From positions 109,073 to 173,072 of the forward strand of contig NZ_JQLX01000014.1 of assembly GCF_000744435.1 (NCBI RefSeq): a stretch of DNA of 64,000 nucleotides, written 5' to 3'. Each line of letters opens with the position of its first letter. The first letter of the stretch is position 1. Positions 1 to 8,088 of the stretch are shown here, piece after piece. Source of the stretch: Hippea jasoniae. Lineage in GTDB: Bacteria > Campylobacterota_A > Desulfurellia > Desulfurellales > Hippeaceae. The notes under the pieces were generated by a model, which had not been told where the DNA came from, made no database searches, and was given only the letters and a program-made list of their open reading frames with translations. The position numbers and the translations under genes were made by a program.

Positions 1-1925
1 TTTCAACAGCTGAGGAGTCCAATGCGTTTTACAAAAAGGCACTTGCCTTAGGTCAGCAGGGATTATCTGTTGCGTTTGATTTAGCCACACACAGGGGATA
101 CGATTCAGATCACCCACGCGTTGTGGGCGATGTGGGAAAGGCCGGTGTTGCCATCGATACGGTTGAGGATATGAAAATATTATTTGACGGTATTCCGCTT
201 GATAAAGTCTCTGTTTCGATGACGATGAATGGGGCTGTAATACCTGTTATGGCATTTTACATAGTTGCTGCAGAAGAGCAGGGAGTGGAGCAGAAGCAGC
301 TTTCAGGAACAATCCAGAACGATATTTTGAAGGAGTTTATGGTTAGAAATACCTACATCTATCCACCCCAGCCCTCAATGAGGATTGTGGCAGATATTAT
401 CGAATATACGAGCAAATATATGCCAAAGTTTAACTCGATCAGTATCAGTGGATATCATATTCAGGAAGCAGGTGCAAATGCAGTGCTTGAGCTGGCTTTT
501 ACTCTTGCAGATGGCCTTGAATATGTTAAAACAGCTCTCAACAGAGGCCTTGATATCGATGCCTTTGCGCCACGCTTATCGTTTTTCTTTGGTATAGGAA
601 TGAACTTCTTTATGGAGATAGCAAAGCTTAGAGCGGCAAGATTTTTGTGGGCAAAACTGATTAGCCAGTTTAATCCAAAGAATCCCCGTTCGATGGCTTT
701 AAGAACACATTGTCAGACTTCGGGATGGAGTTTAACGGCTCAGCAGCCATACAACAACATCATAAGAACAACAATTGAGGCACTTGCAGCTGTTTTGGGA
801 GGCACTCAGTCGTTGCACACCAATGCATTGGATGAAGCAATAGCGCTGCCAACCGACTTTTCTGCCCGCATTGCAAGAAACACGCAGCTTATTATTCAGG
901 AGGAATCCAATATCTGTAAAACTGTTGATCCGCTTGCTGGATCCTATTTTATTGAATCACTAACCCATGCATTGATTAGAGAAGCAGAAAAGATCATCGA
1001 TGAGATTGAGCAAATGGGTGGTATGACCAAAGCCATTGAATCTGGCATGCCAAAACTAAAAATCGAAGAATCAGCAGCAAAAAGACAGGCTTTGATAGAT
1101 AAAGGTGAATTTGTTATAGTAGGCGTTAATAAATATGTGATACCTGAGGAGGAGGATGAGCAGGTAGAGGTGCTGGATATAGACAATACGGCGGTAAGGC
1201 AAAAGCAGATTGAAAGATTGAAAAAGATAAAGGCTGAAAGGGATAACGATAAAGTGCAAAAGGCGCTTGATAAGATAACAAAGGTAGCCGAAGATGGCGG
1301 CAATCTGTTGGAGGTGGCTGTAGAGGCTGCAAGGCTCAGGGCAACATTAGGTGAGATTTCATATGCGATGGAGAAGGTATTTGGAAGATACCAGCCACAG
1401 ATTAAACTTGTAAGCGGGGCTTATGGTGGTTTGCTTGAAGATAATGAGGAGTTTCAAGAGGTTAAAAGGGAGATAGAGGAGTTTGAAAAAGAGGAAGGTA
1501 GAAGACCAAGGGTTTTGATTGTAAAGATGGGGCAGGATGGTCATGATAGGGGTGCAAAGGTTGTTGCAACCGGTTATGCAGATATGGGTTTTGATGTGGA
1601 TGTGGGTCCAATGTTCCAGACGCCCGAGGAGGCTGCAAAAATGGCAGTTGAAAACGATGTTCACGCTGTCGGAATCTCTACACTTGCAGCCGGTCATAAT
1701 ACGCTCGTACCTCAGTTTATTGAAGAACTCAAGAAACTTGAAGCTGATGATGATATAGTGGTAACCGTGGGAGGTGTTATACCAAGGAAGGATTACGATT
1801 TTCTATATTCAAAGGGTGTCGCAGCAATTTTTGGACCAGGTACGCCCATTATAAAGTCTGCAAAAGAGTTGATTAAGGCTATAAAGGATAAGAAAACACC
1901 CAGGAGATTGCTCAATGGCAGATAA
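1..1925 (+). CDS. Methylmalonyl-CoA mutase, 5'-truncated by window edge
   Basis: Adenosylcobalamin enzyme that interconverts L-methylmalonyl-CoA and succinyl-CoA. The frame is open from base 3 and the 640 visible residues begin in a strongly conserved stretch ([19 protein letters not shown]), so the true start lies upstream and the GTG at 123 is internal. The TIM-barrel substrate domain has the [12 protein letters not shown] segment with the catalytic-region His. The C-terminal cobalamin domain has the base-off motif DGHDRG, followed by STLAAGH and VTVGGVIP. Catalytic and B12 domains are in one chain, as in mutA/large-subunit types. It overlaps the GTPase chaperone gene by 11 nt, and the epimerase lies 1.4 kb downstream, so this is a propionate/succinate interconversion cluster. 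Confidence 0.96.
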   Translation, partial: STAEESNAFYKKALALGQQGLSVAFDLATHRGYDSDHPRVVGDVGKAGVAIDTVEDMKILFDGIPLDKVSVSMTMNGAVIPVMAFYIVAAEEQGVEQKQLSGTIQNDILKEFMVRNTYIYPPQPSMRIVADIIEYTSKYMPKFNSISISGYHIQEAGANAVLELAFTLADGLEYVKTALNRGLDIDAFAPRLSFFFGIGMNFFMEIAKLRAARFLWAKLISQFNPKNPRSMALRTHCQTSGWSLTAQQPYNNIIRTTIEALAAVLGGTQSLHTNALDEAIALPTDFSARIARNTQLIIQEESNICKTVDPLAGSYFIESLTHALIREAEKIIDEIEQMGGMTKAIESGMPKLKIEESAAKRQALIDKGEFVIVGVNKYVIPEEEDEQVEVLDIDNTAVRQKQIERLKKIKAERDNDKVQKALDKITKVAEDGGNLLEVAVEAARLRATLGEISYAMEKVFGRYQPQIKLVSGAYGGLLEDNEEFQEVKREIEEFEKEEGRRPRVLIVKMGQDGHDRGAKVVATGYADMGFDVDVGPMFQTPEEAAKMAVENDVHAVGISTLAAGHNTLVPQFIEELKKLEADDDIVVTVGGVIPRKDYDFLYSKGVAAIFGPGTPIIKSAKELIKAIKDKKTPRRLLNGR

Positions 1926-2913
1926 TTACGATGTTGATGAGCTTTCTGCTTTATTGATTGCGGGAAAAAGGAGGGCTCTTGCAAAAGCCATAACATTAAT
2001 CGAAAGTAAAAAACCTGAACATAAAAAGTTAGCAAAAAGGTTGCTTGAAAGGATTTTGCCCAGAAGTGGAAATTCTATAAGAATAGGAATAAGTGGAGTT
2101 CCCGGGGTTGGGAAGAGTACATTTATAGAGGCATTTGGCCTCTACCTTATAGAAAAAGGCCATAGGGTTGCTGTTTTGGCTGTAGATCCATCTTCACAAA
2201 TTACAGGCGGCTCTCTGCTTGGGGATAAAACCAGGATGGAGGAGCTATCACGCAGAAATGAGGCATTTATCAGACCCTCTCCCTCGGGTGATTCACTTGG
2301 TGGTGTTGCAAGAAGAACAAGAGAGGCTATTTTTTTGTGTGAGGCGGCAGGTTATGATATAATAATCGTTGAAACAGTGGGTGTTGGACAATCAGAGATT
2401 AGTGTTTCTTCGATGGTGGATTTCTTTCTTTTGATGCAGCTGCCCAATGCAGGTGATGAGCTTCAGGGTATAAAAAGGGGTGTTATGGAAGTTGCCGATG
2501 CAATTGTGATAAATAAAGCTGATGAAGAAAATCTACAGAGGGCTCAGCTTGCAAAAAAACAGATTGAGAATGCGTTAAGTATTTTTTTAAATGTTGATAA
2601 AAGCTGGAAGGTGCCTGTGATTCTTGTTAGTGCCCGCTACAAAAAAGGTATTGATGAGGTTTATGAAACGATAAGCAAGTATGTAAAAATCAAAAAGAAA
2701 AGCGGCGAGTTTTACAAAAAAAGGCAGCAGCAGTCAATTCAGTGGATGTGGAGTGTTGTAGTTGAGGGACTAAAAGAGATGCTTAATGAAAATGAGCAGG
2801 TTAGAAGATTTGCAAAAGAGATGGAATCTGCAGTGATAAACAAACTAACGACACCGTCGTTTGCTGCAGAGAATATTTTGAGTGAGTTTAAAAATTCCGT
2901 ATGCAGGGGGTGA
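1915..2913 (+). CDS. meaB: MeaB/ArgK-family GTPase, chaperone of methylmalonyl-CoA mutase
   Basis: G3E-type P-loop GTPase that loads and protects the cobalamin cofactor of methylmalonyl-CoA mutase; older annotations call it ArgK/LAO transport ATPase. Of 332 residues, Walker [10 protein letters not shown] lies near residue 60. It is followed by [19 protein letters not shown], the switch motif [10 protein letters not shown] and the base-recognition motif NKAD. The ATG lies inside the last codons of the mutase gene (11-nt overlap), so the two are translationally coupled, matching the known partnership. Length is normal for the family. Confidence 0.95.
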   Translation: MADNYDVDELSALLIAGKRRALAKAITLIESKKPEHKKLAKRLLERILPRSGNSIRIGISGVPGVGKSTFIEAFGLYLIEKGHRVAVLAVDPSSQITGGSLLGDKTRMEELSRRNEAFIRPSPSGDSLGGVARRTREAIFLCEAAGYDIIIVETVGVGQSEISVSSMVDFFLLMQLPNAGDELQGIKRGVMEVADAIVINKADEENLQRAQLAKKQIENALSIFLNVDKSWKVPVILVSARYKKGIDEVYETISKYVKIKKKSGEFYKKRQQQSIQWMWSVVVEGLKEMLNENEQVRRFAKEMESAVINKLTTPSFAAENILSEFKNSVCRG

Positions 2914-2916
2914 GTG

Positions 2917-3360
2917 ATGAGGCTAAAATCACTGTTTGTTATGCTTGTTTTGGCTGTATTTTTAGGGTTTTCTATTTCATCCTGCACAACAGAGAGCGAA
3001 AATGTAGCCTTAGGAACGGCAATAGGAGCAGGTATTGGTGCAGTAACGACCAAAAATAAGTGGAAGGGTGTGGTGATTGGGGGTATTTTGGGTGCTGTAG
3101 CAGGTGAGGCAATGTATCAGATTCAGCAAAGAGCCATTAATGAGGCCATAAGGAATCAAAAACCTGTTGCATATCAAAGACAAACGGCCAATGGTGGATG
3201 GGAAAGGGTAGAGGCTCAGCCTATGGGTGAGCCTGTTGTTAATCCCAACCAGCATACAAAATGCCAGAAGGTTCACATAAGAGAGTGGCGCAACGGCAGG
3301 ATTATAAAGGATGAAGTAAAAGAGGTATGCAGGGGCTATAAAGAAACAAATACCTATTGA
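2917..3360 (+). CDS. Glycine-zipper lipoprotein
   Basis: Small envelope protein of unknown function. It has a hydrophobic N-terminal signal ending in the lipobox-like SISSC, so it should be a lipoprotein anchored through that Cys. A Gly/Ala-rich zipper follows (GTAIGAGIGAVTT, then GVVIGGILGAVAGE), which in related proteins inserts in or packs at the outer membrane. The C-terminal half is polar and has two Cys. GTG at 2914 is possible, but the AGGGGG ribosome site is better spaced for ATG at 2917. It starts 3 nt after the mutase chaperone and is probably cotranscribed by position, with no evident link to that pathway. Confidence 0.75.
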   Translation: MRLKSLFVMLVLAVFLGFSISSCTTESENVALGTAIGAGIGAVTTKNKWKGVVIGGILGAVAGEAMYQIQQRAINEAIRNQKPVAYQRQTANGGWERVEAQPMGEPVVNPNQHTKCQKVHIREWRNGRIIKDEVKEVCRGYKETNTY

Positions 3361-3369
3361 GGTGAAGAG

Positions 3370-3774
3370 ATGTTTAAAAAGATTGATCATATAGGTGTTG
3401 CTGTTAAAGATCTTGATGAGGCGGTTAGACTTTATAGGGATGTGTTTGGTTTAAAGCTTCTGGAGATTGAAGAGGTTGAGTCTCAAAAGGTAAAAGTGGC
3501 TAAATTTGATATAGGTGGAGTGCATATAGAGCTACTGCAACCTACAGCAGATGATAGCCCTATAAAAAAATTTATCGATAAAAAGGGTGAGGGTTTGCAT
3601 CATATAGCCTATGAGGTTGATGATATTGAAGAGCAATTAAGCCAGCTAAAACAAAAGGGCGTTAAATTGATTAATGAAAGACCAACAGAAGGCTCATCCA
3701 ATACACTTATAGCTTTTTTGCATCCAAAGTCATCCATAATTTTAACAGAACTTGTTTTTAAAGGAGAAAAATAG
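3370..3774 (+). CDS. mce: Methylmalonyl-CoA epimerase
   Basis: Converts (R)- to (S)-methylmalonyl-CoA, supplying or draining the mutase encoded upstream. It is a 134-residue vicinal-oxygen-chelate protein with paired beta-alpha-beta-beta-beta modules. Expected metal ligands are visible: His7 in DHIGVA, Gln in the ESQKVKV strand, His in GLHHIAYEV and Glu in ILTELVF. It has a good ribosome site (GAGGTGAAG) and 9 nt from the lipoprotein stop. Sharing a cluster with the mutase and MeaB makes the assignment secure over generic glyoxalase-family alternatives. Confidence 0.95.
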   Translation: MFKKIDHIGVAVKDLDEAVRLYRDVFGLKLLEIEEVESQKVKVAKFDIGGVHIELLQPTADDSPIKKFIDKKGEGLHHIAYEVDDIEEQLSQLKQKGVKLINERPTEGSSNTLIAFLHPKSSIILTELVFKGEK

Positions 3775-3776
3775 AA

Positions 3777-5117
3777 ATGGAAAAACCGCTTAAGGTTGTT
3801 GTTATTGGTGGTGATGCTGCAGGTATGAGTGCGGCAAGTCAGGTTAAAAGAAGGATTAAGTCAGCTGAGGTTATTGTGCTTGAAAAGGGTGTTGATGTTT
3901 CATACGGCGCATGCGGTATGCCTTATAATATTGGTTTTAAGGGTGATATAGATGCACTTGTTGTTCTGACGGCTGAGGATTTTAAGAAAAAAAGGGGTAT
4001 CGATGTAAGGCTGTTGAATGAAGCTATAGGCTTAGATGAAAAGAATAAGAAGGTTCTGGTAAAAAACCATTCAAGCAACAGGGAGTATGAGATTTCATTT
4101 GATAAGCTGTTTATAGGCAGTGGTGCAAGAAGTGCTCTACCCCCGATTGAAGGTGTGGAAAATGAGGGCGTTTTTACATTAAAAGTTTTAGACGATGCAA
4201 GAAAGATAAAGGATTTTATTGATAAAAAAGGCCCAAAAAAAGCAGTGCTTATAGGAGCCGGTTTTATCAACCTTGAACTTGCAGAAAACATGAAGCGTCT
4301 GGGCATGGATGTTGTTATTTTGGAGAAATTGGATGATCTTTTGCTCAATATGGAGGAAGAGGTTAGGGATGCGGTAAAAGAAGAGCTTAAAAACAACGGT
4401 GTTGAGATCTATTTTGGAGTTGATATAGACTCAATAGAAGAAGGTCTTGTTGTAAAGACAAACAAAGGCGATTTTGAAGCTGATTTTGTGAATGTATCTG
4501 TGGGTGTAAAACCCAATACAGAGTTTTTAGAGGGAACCTCCATACAGCTAAATAAAGGTGCTATAGTTGTTGATAGGTATTTCAAAACCACTGCTAATGA
4601 TATCTATGCAGGTGGGGATTGCGCTTTAATTTACCACAGGCTTTTAAATCGCAATGTATATATGCCGCTTGGTACAAATGCGAATAAAGCTGGCAGAATT
4701 GGCGGGGCAAATATTGCAGGTGCAGAAAAGCAGTTTGCAGGTATTGTGGGTACAATAATTTTTAAGGTATTTGAAAAGGGCGTGGCTAAAACAGGGCTAT
4801 CTTTGGAAGAGGCAATAAAAGAGGGCTACGATGCTTTCAAAACCGTCATAACAGCTCCAACAACGGCTCACGGTTATGTGCATCAGGGTAAAGTAAGTGT
4901 GATTTTGATAGCAGAAATAGCTACTGGAAAACTACTTGGCAGTCAGATTTTTGGCGATTTTGAAGGTGTGTGGCGTGTGGATGTTATGGCAGCTGCCCTT
5001 TATTCAAATCTAACAATAAAAGATATACAGGGTCTTGATTTAGCTTATTCTCCACCATTTGCTCCTGTCTGGGATCCCATAATTGTTGCTGCAAATCAGG
5101 CTATCAAGCAGGTGTAG
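3777..5117 (+). CDS. FAD-dependent pyridine nucleotide-disulfide oxidoreductase (CoA-disulfide reductase / NAD(P)H sulfur oxidoreductase type)
   Basis: Single-cysteine flavoprotein of the CoADR/NADH oxidase/Npsr family. The N-terminal FAD fold is VVVIGGDAAGMSAASQV, and the redox Cys sits in YGACGMPYNIG near residue 47. A second nucleotide-binding fold (AVLIGAGFINLELAENM) binds NAD(P)H. The second FAD motif YAGGDCALIYHR and the CoADR-type segment PLGTNANKAGRIGG follow, then the C-terminal dimerisation domain. At 446 residues it is full length without a rhodanese extension. In sulfur-reducing organisms such enzymes reduce CoA disulfide/persulfide or elemental sulfur; that role fits the psr operon here but is inferred, and NADH oxidase activity is an alternative. 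Confidence 0.85.
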   Translation: MEKPLKVVVIGGDAAGMSAASQVKRRIKSAEVIVLEKGVDVSYGACGMPYNIGFKGDIDALVVLTAEDFKKKRGIDVRLLNEAIGLDEKNKKVLVKNHSSNREYEISFDKLFIGSGARSALPPIEGVENEGVFTLKVLDDARKIKDFIDKKGPKKAVLIGAGFINLELAENMKRLGMDVVILEKLDDLLLNMEEEVRDAVKEELKNNGVEIYFGVDIDSIEEGLVVKTNKGDFEADFVNVSVGVKPNTEFLEGTSIQLNKGAIVVDRYFKTTANDIYAGGDCALIYHRLLNRNVYMPLGTNANKAGRIGGANIAGAEKQFAGIVGTIIFKVFEKGVAKTGLSLEEAIKEGYDAFKTVITAPTTAHGYVHQGKVSVILIAEIATGKLLGSQIFGDFEGVWRVDVMAAALYSNLTIKDIQGLDLAYSPPFAPVWDPIIVAANQAIKQV

Positions 5118-5119
5118 CT

Positions 5120-6487
5120 ATGGCTGTTTTGTATAAAAGCACAAGGGGAGGTGTTAAAGGGCTTGGTTTTAGTGATGCCGTTTTAATGGGATTGGCAAGC
5201 GATGGCGGTTTGATAATTCCTGAAAAAATCCCTTTAGTTGATCTTGATAGACTTAAAGGTTTGAGTTATGAGCAGTTAGCAGAGGAGATTTTTTCGTTAT
5301 TTATAGACGATATAGACAGAGAAGATTTAAGATTGATTGTTCAAAGAAGCTACTCTACTTTTGATGATAAACGGATCGTGCCTGTTGTTAAAAAAGATGG
5401 TGTGTTTATAGCAGAGCTGTTTCATGGCCCCACATTTGCCTTCAAAGATATAGCATTGCAGTTTCTTGGCAATCTTTTTGAGTATATTTTAACAAAACGG
5501 GCAACATATATTAATGTGCTTGGCGCAACAAGTGGTGATACAGGCTCTGCTGCAATATACGGTTTAAGGGGAAAAGAAAATATCAATATTTTTATTCTGC
5601 ACCCCTACAAAAAGGTTAGCCCCATTCAGGAGCTTCAGATGACCACAGTGCAGGATAGCAATGTGTTTAATATTGCCATAAAAGGCACCTTTGATGATTG
5701 TCAGGCGATCGTAAAGTCTATCTTCAACGATCTTGCATTTAAAGAGAAGTTTCACCTGGCTGCTGTGAATTCGATTAACTGGGCACGGGTTCTTGCGCAG
5801 ATTGTGTATTACTTTTATGCCTATTTTCAAAGCAGCGTGAATAGACTTTACTTCAGTGTTCCCACAGGTAATTTTGGCAATATTTTTGCTGGTTTTGTTG
5901 CAAAGAAGATGGGGCTACCTGTAGATAAACTCATTCTTGCTACAAACTCAAACGACATTCTTTATCGTTTTATCAATTTTGGTGATTATTCAATCTCAGA
6001 TGTTAAAAAAACCTACTCACCTTCAATGGATATTCAGATTGCAAGTAATTTTGAGCGATACCTTTACTACCTGTTTGGTGAGGATAGTTCTACTACAAAA
6101 TCGAAAATGGAGCAGTTTGCAAAGAATAAGAAACTGCAGTTTAATAGGGATGAGCTTGAAGCTGTGAGGGAGGATTTTGTTTCCTTCAGATGTTCTGAGG
6201 ATGACACGCTCAAAACAATAAAAAGATTTTACGATGAGACGGGTTATATCATCGATCCCCACACAGCAGCCGGTGTTTATGCAGCCTGGCAGGCGGGTTT
6301 TGATGATGTGATATGTCTTGCTACGGCTCATCCTGCTAAATTTCCCGATGCTATAAGACTTGCCACAGGCAGAGAGCCCGATGAACCAGAAGCTATAGCC
6401 GAACTAAAAGGTAAAGAAAAGAGGCTTGAGGTACTTGACAACGATGTAGAATTGGTTAAAGATTTTATTGCAAAAAAGTTGGGGTGA
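5120..6487 (+). CDS. thrC: Threonine synthase
   Basis: PLP enzyme converting O-phospho-L-homoserine to threonine. Its 455 residues match the longer threonine synthase class. The N terminus MAVLYKSTRGG is typical, the PLP lysine lies in FHGPTFAFKDIALQF, and phosphate-binding regions include GATSGDTGSAA and VPTGNFGN. The C terminus carries HPAKFPDAI. It starts 2 nt after the flavoprotein gene, so it is in the same transcript. The next unit begins with its own promoter 15 nt past the stop, and no terminator hairpin is evident between. Confidence 0.95.
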   Translation: MAVLYKSTRGGVKGLGFSDAVLMGLASDGGLIIPEKIPLVDLDRLKGLSYEQLAEEIFSLFIDDIDREDLRLIVQRSYSTFDDKRIVPVVKKDGVFIAELFHGPTFAFKDIALQFLGNLFEYILTKRATYINVLGATSGDTGSAAIYGLRGKENINIFILHPYKKVSPIQELQMTTVQDSNVFNIAIKGTFDDCQAIVKSIFNDLAFKEKFHLAAVNSINWARVLAQIVYYFYAYFQSSVNRLYFSVPTGNFGNIFAGFVAKKMGLPVDKLILATNSNDILYRFINFGDYSISDVKKTYSPSMDIQIASNFERYLYYLFGEDSSTTKSKMEQFAKNKKLQFNRDELEAVREDFVSFRCSEDDTLKTIKRFYDETGYIIDPHTAAGVYAAWQAGFDDVICLATAHPAKFPDAIRLATGREPDEPEAIAELKGKEKRLEVLDNDVELVKDFIAKKLG

Positions 6488-6501
6488 AGTTAAAAAAAGT
6501 G

Positions 6502-6530
6502 TTGACATGAGCGCCCCAAATGTGTATTAT
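6502..6530 (+). promoter_or_regulatory. Sigma70 promoter of the tRNA/HU unit
   Basis: Perfect TTGACA at 6502-6507 and TATTAT at 6525-6530 with a 17-nt spacer. The predicted start is about 10 nt before the mature 5' end of tRNA-Lys. No other promoter is evident before HU. Confidence 0.9.
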
Positions 6531-6547
6531 CTCAATCGCTTGCGAGT

Positions 6548-6623
6548 GGGTCGTTAGCTCAGTCGGTAGAGCAGTAGCCTTTTAAGCTATTGGCCGCAGG
6601 TTCGATTCCTGCACGACCCACCA
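6548..6623 (+). tRNA. tRNA-Lys (anticodon TTT)
   Basis: Complete cloverleaf: 7-bp acceptor GGGTCGT/ACGACCC, D arm GCTC/GAGC, anticodon stem GTAGC/GCTAT (one G-U) with loop CTTTTAA, and T arm GCAGG/CCTGC with TTCGATT. The CCA is encoded. First gene of the tRNA/HU unit. Confidence 0.98.
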
Positions 6624-6633
6624 TTTTTTGAAC

Positions 6634-6710
6634 GTCCCCATCGTCTAGTAGGCCAAGGACATCGCCCTTTCACGGCGAAAACGTGGGTTCAAATCCCGCT
6701 GGGGACGCCA
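6634..6710 (+). tRNA. tRNA-Glu (anticodon TTC)
   Basis: Acceptor GTCCCCA/TGGGGAC, anticodon stem TCGCC/GGCGA with loop CTTTCAC, T arm GTGGG/CCCGC with TTCAAAT, and encoded CCA. It lies 10 nt after tRNA-Lys and 22 nt before the HU start codon. Confidence 0.98.
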
Positions 6711-6732
6711 TTTTAAAAATGGAGGTATTTTT

Positions 6733-7008
6733 ATGACAAAGGCTGAGCTAATAGAGAAGGTTGCTGCCAAGGTGGGAGCCACGAAAAGTCAGACAAAAAA
6801 GATTATTGATGCTACTATTGAAACGATTATGGATGCCGTTGCAGAGGGAGAAAAGGTTGGTTTTGCTGGTTTCGGCACATTCTATGTGAGCAAGAGAAGT
6901 GCAAGAATGGGTAGGAACCCAAGGACTGGTGAGCAGCTGAAGATCGAAGCTTTCAATTTGCCAAGCTTTAAGTGCGGCAGGATTTTTAAAGAGAAGGTCA
7001 ACAAGTAG
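6733..7008 (+). CDS. hup: Histone-like DNA-binding protein HU
   Basis: 91-residue nucleoid protein of the HU/IHF family. The N-terminal helices MTKAELIEKVAAKVG are typical, GFGTFYVSKRSARMGRNPRTG contains the dimer core and the DNA-binding arm, and the C terminus ends in FKCGRIFKEKV. It has a clear ribosome site (GGAGG) before ATG. The gene is embedded between two tRNA pairs with no visible internal promoter or terminator, so its mRNA is probably released by tRNA processing at both ends. The sequence fits homodimeric HU better than IHF, but this is judged by eye. Confidence 0.95.
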   Translation: MTKAELIEKVAAKVGATKSQTKKIIDATIETIMDAVAEGEKVGFAGFGTFYVSKRSARMGRNPRTGEQLKIEAFNLPSFKCGRIFKEKVNK

Positions 7009-7019
7009 GTTGACCTAAA

Positions 7020-7095
7020 GGGCGCATAGCTCAGCTGGAAGAGCACCTGCCTTACAAGCAGGGGGTCGTAGGTTCAAGTCCTGCTGCGCCCACCA
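7020..7095 (+). tRNA. tRNA-Val (anticodon TAC)
   Basis: Acceptor GGGCGCA/TGCGCCC, anticodon stem CCTGC/GCAGG with loop CTTACAA, T arm GTAGG/CCTGC (G-C, T-G, A-T, G-C, G-C) and encoded CCA. It begins 11 nt after the HU stop codon. Confidence 0.98.
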
Positions 7096-7107
7096 TTAAA
7101 ACCTTGC

Positions 7108-7184
7108 GGAGCCGTAGTTCAGATGGTTAGAACGCTGGCCTGTCACGCCAGAGGTCGCGAGTTCAAGTCTCGTCGGCTCCGCCA
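7108..7184 (+). tRNA. tRNA-Asp (anticodon GTC)
   Basis: Acceptor GGAGCCG/CGGCTCC, anticodon stem CTGGC/GCCAG with loop CTGTCAC, T arm GCGAG/CTCGT and encoded CCA. It lies 12 nt after tRNA-Val and 16 nt before the next start codon. Confidence 0.98.
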
Positions 7185-7200
7185 TTTTTATTTTTAACCC

Positions 7201-7992
7201 ATGAGAACAAGTGCCATAATCATAATAGGAAAAGAGATAATTACAGGTCAAACGCAGGATGGAAATTCATTTTTTATTGCCTCTCATCTGACTCAATGGG
7301 GTATTAATAACAAATACATAGCAGCTGTTGATGATAACGGTAAAGAGATAGTAGATGTTTTTAGATACTATCTTGATAAGGTTGATATTGTCATCGTATC
7401 TGGTGGTCTTGGTCCAACATTTGATGATATGACTATGGAAGCTGTAGCTGTTGCGTTAAATAGACGACTGTATCTTGACAACGAAGCTTTTGAGCATATC
7501 AAAAATTTTTATGAAAAACTCTACAAAGAGGGCAAGATCGAGTCTGATGAAATGAACGAGAAACGGATGAAAATGGCTTATCTTATTGAAGACTGCAAAC
7601 CGTTAAAAAACAGCGTTGGTGCAGCCTGGGGTGCTTATATAAACATGAATAATAAACATGTGTTTGTTTTGCCTGGTCTTCCAAAAGAGATGAAAGCTAT
7701 GTTTTTGAATGAAGTTGAGCCTATTTTGAAGCCCCTGGGTGAAGAATTAGGGGTTGTTAAAGTTTATGAGTTTGACATAAATGATGAATCTGTGTTGGGT
7801 GGGTATATTGATGAGGTGATGAAAAAATACGATGTTTATATCAAATCGCTTCCTGTGGGTTTTGATTCTAAAACTATGAAGGTAAGATTCACTGCCTACA
7901 ATAAAGATATTAACGAAGGTTTAAAAATTATTGAACAGGCAAAAGTATATCTTGATAAACTTTTGAATTCAAAAAAACACTCTTTAAATTAA
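7201..7992 (+). CDS. CinA-like / molybdopterin-binding-domain protein
   Basis: 263-residue protein with the MoCF/CinA N-terminal fold: the strand MRTSAIIIIGKEIITGQTQDGN, the conserved VIVSGGLGPTFDDMTMEAVA segment, and HVFVLPGLPKEMKAMF. It lacks the C-terminal nicotinamide-nucleotide amidase domain of full CinA. By family it may act on ADP-ribose, FAD or nicotinamide-nucleotide metabolites; the substrate is not determinable here. It starts only 16 nt after tRNA-Asp with a T-rich leader and no Shine-Dalgarno. It therefore probably belongs to the tRNA transcript and would have a very short 5' leader after tRNA 3' processing. Confidence 0.8.
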   Translation: MRTSAIIIIGKEIITGQTQDGNSFFIASHLTQWGINNKYIAAVDDNGKEIVDVFRYYLDKVDIVIVSGGLGPTFDDMTMEAVAVALNRRLYLDNEAFEHIKNFYEKLYKEGKIESDEMNEKRMKMAYLIEDCKPLKNSVGAAWGAYINMNNKHVFVLPGLPKEMKAMFLNEVEPILKPLGEELGVVKVYEFDINDESVLGGYIDEVMKKYDVYIKSLPVGFDSKTMKVRFTAYNKDINEGLKIIEQAKVYLDKLLNSKKHSLN

Positions 7993-8030
7993 AAATTAGG
8001 TTATCTCATACTCTATAGTTAACAATACGG

Positions 8031-8059
8031 TTGATTATTCTATAGGGTTGTTGTATATT
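8031..8059 (+). promoter_or_regulatory. Probable promoter of thiC
   Basis: TTGATT at 8031-8036, 17-nt spacer, TATATT at 8054-8059, about 30 nt before the thiC ATG. The leader is too short and lacks the conserved TPP-riboswitch segments, so no THI-box control is evident. Confidence 0.55.
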
Positions 8060-8088
8060 TTGTTAGCAATTTGAAAGGAGTGAAAGGT

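Noticed and set aside
7993..8088. TPP riboswitch before thiC
   Set aside because: The leader between the likely start and the ATG is about 25 nt, and no CTGAGA or other conserved TPP-aptamer segment is present.
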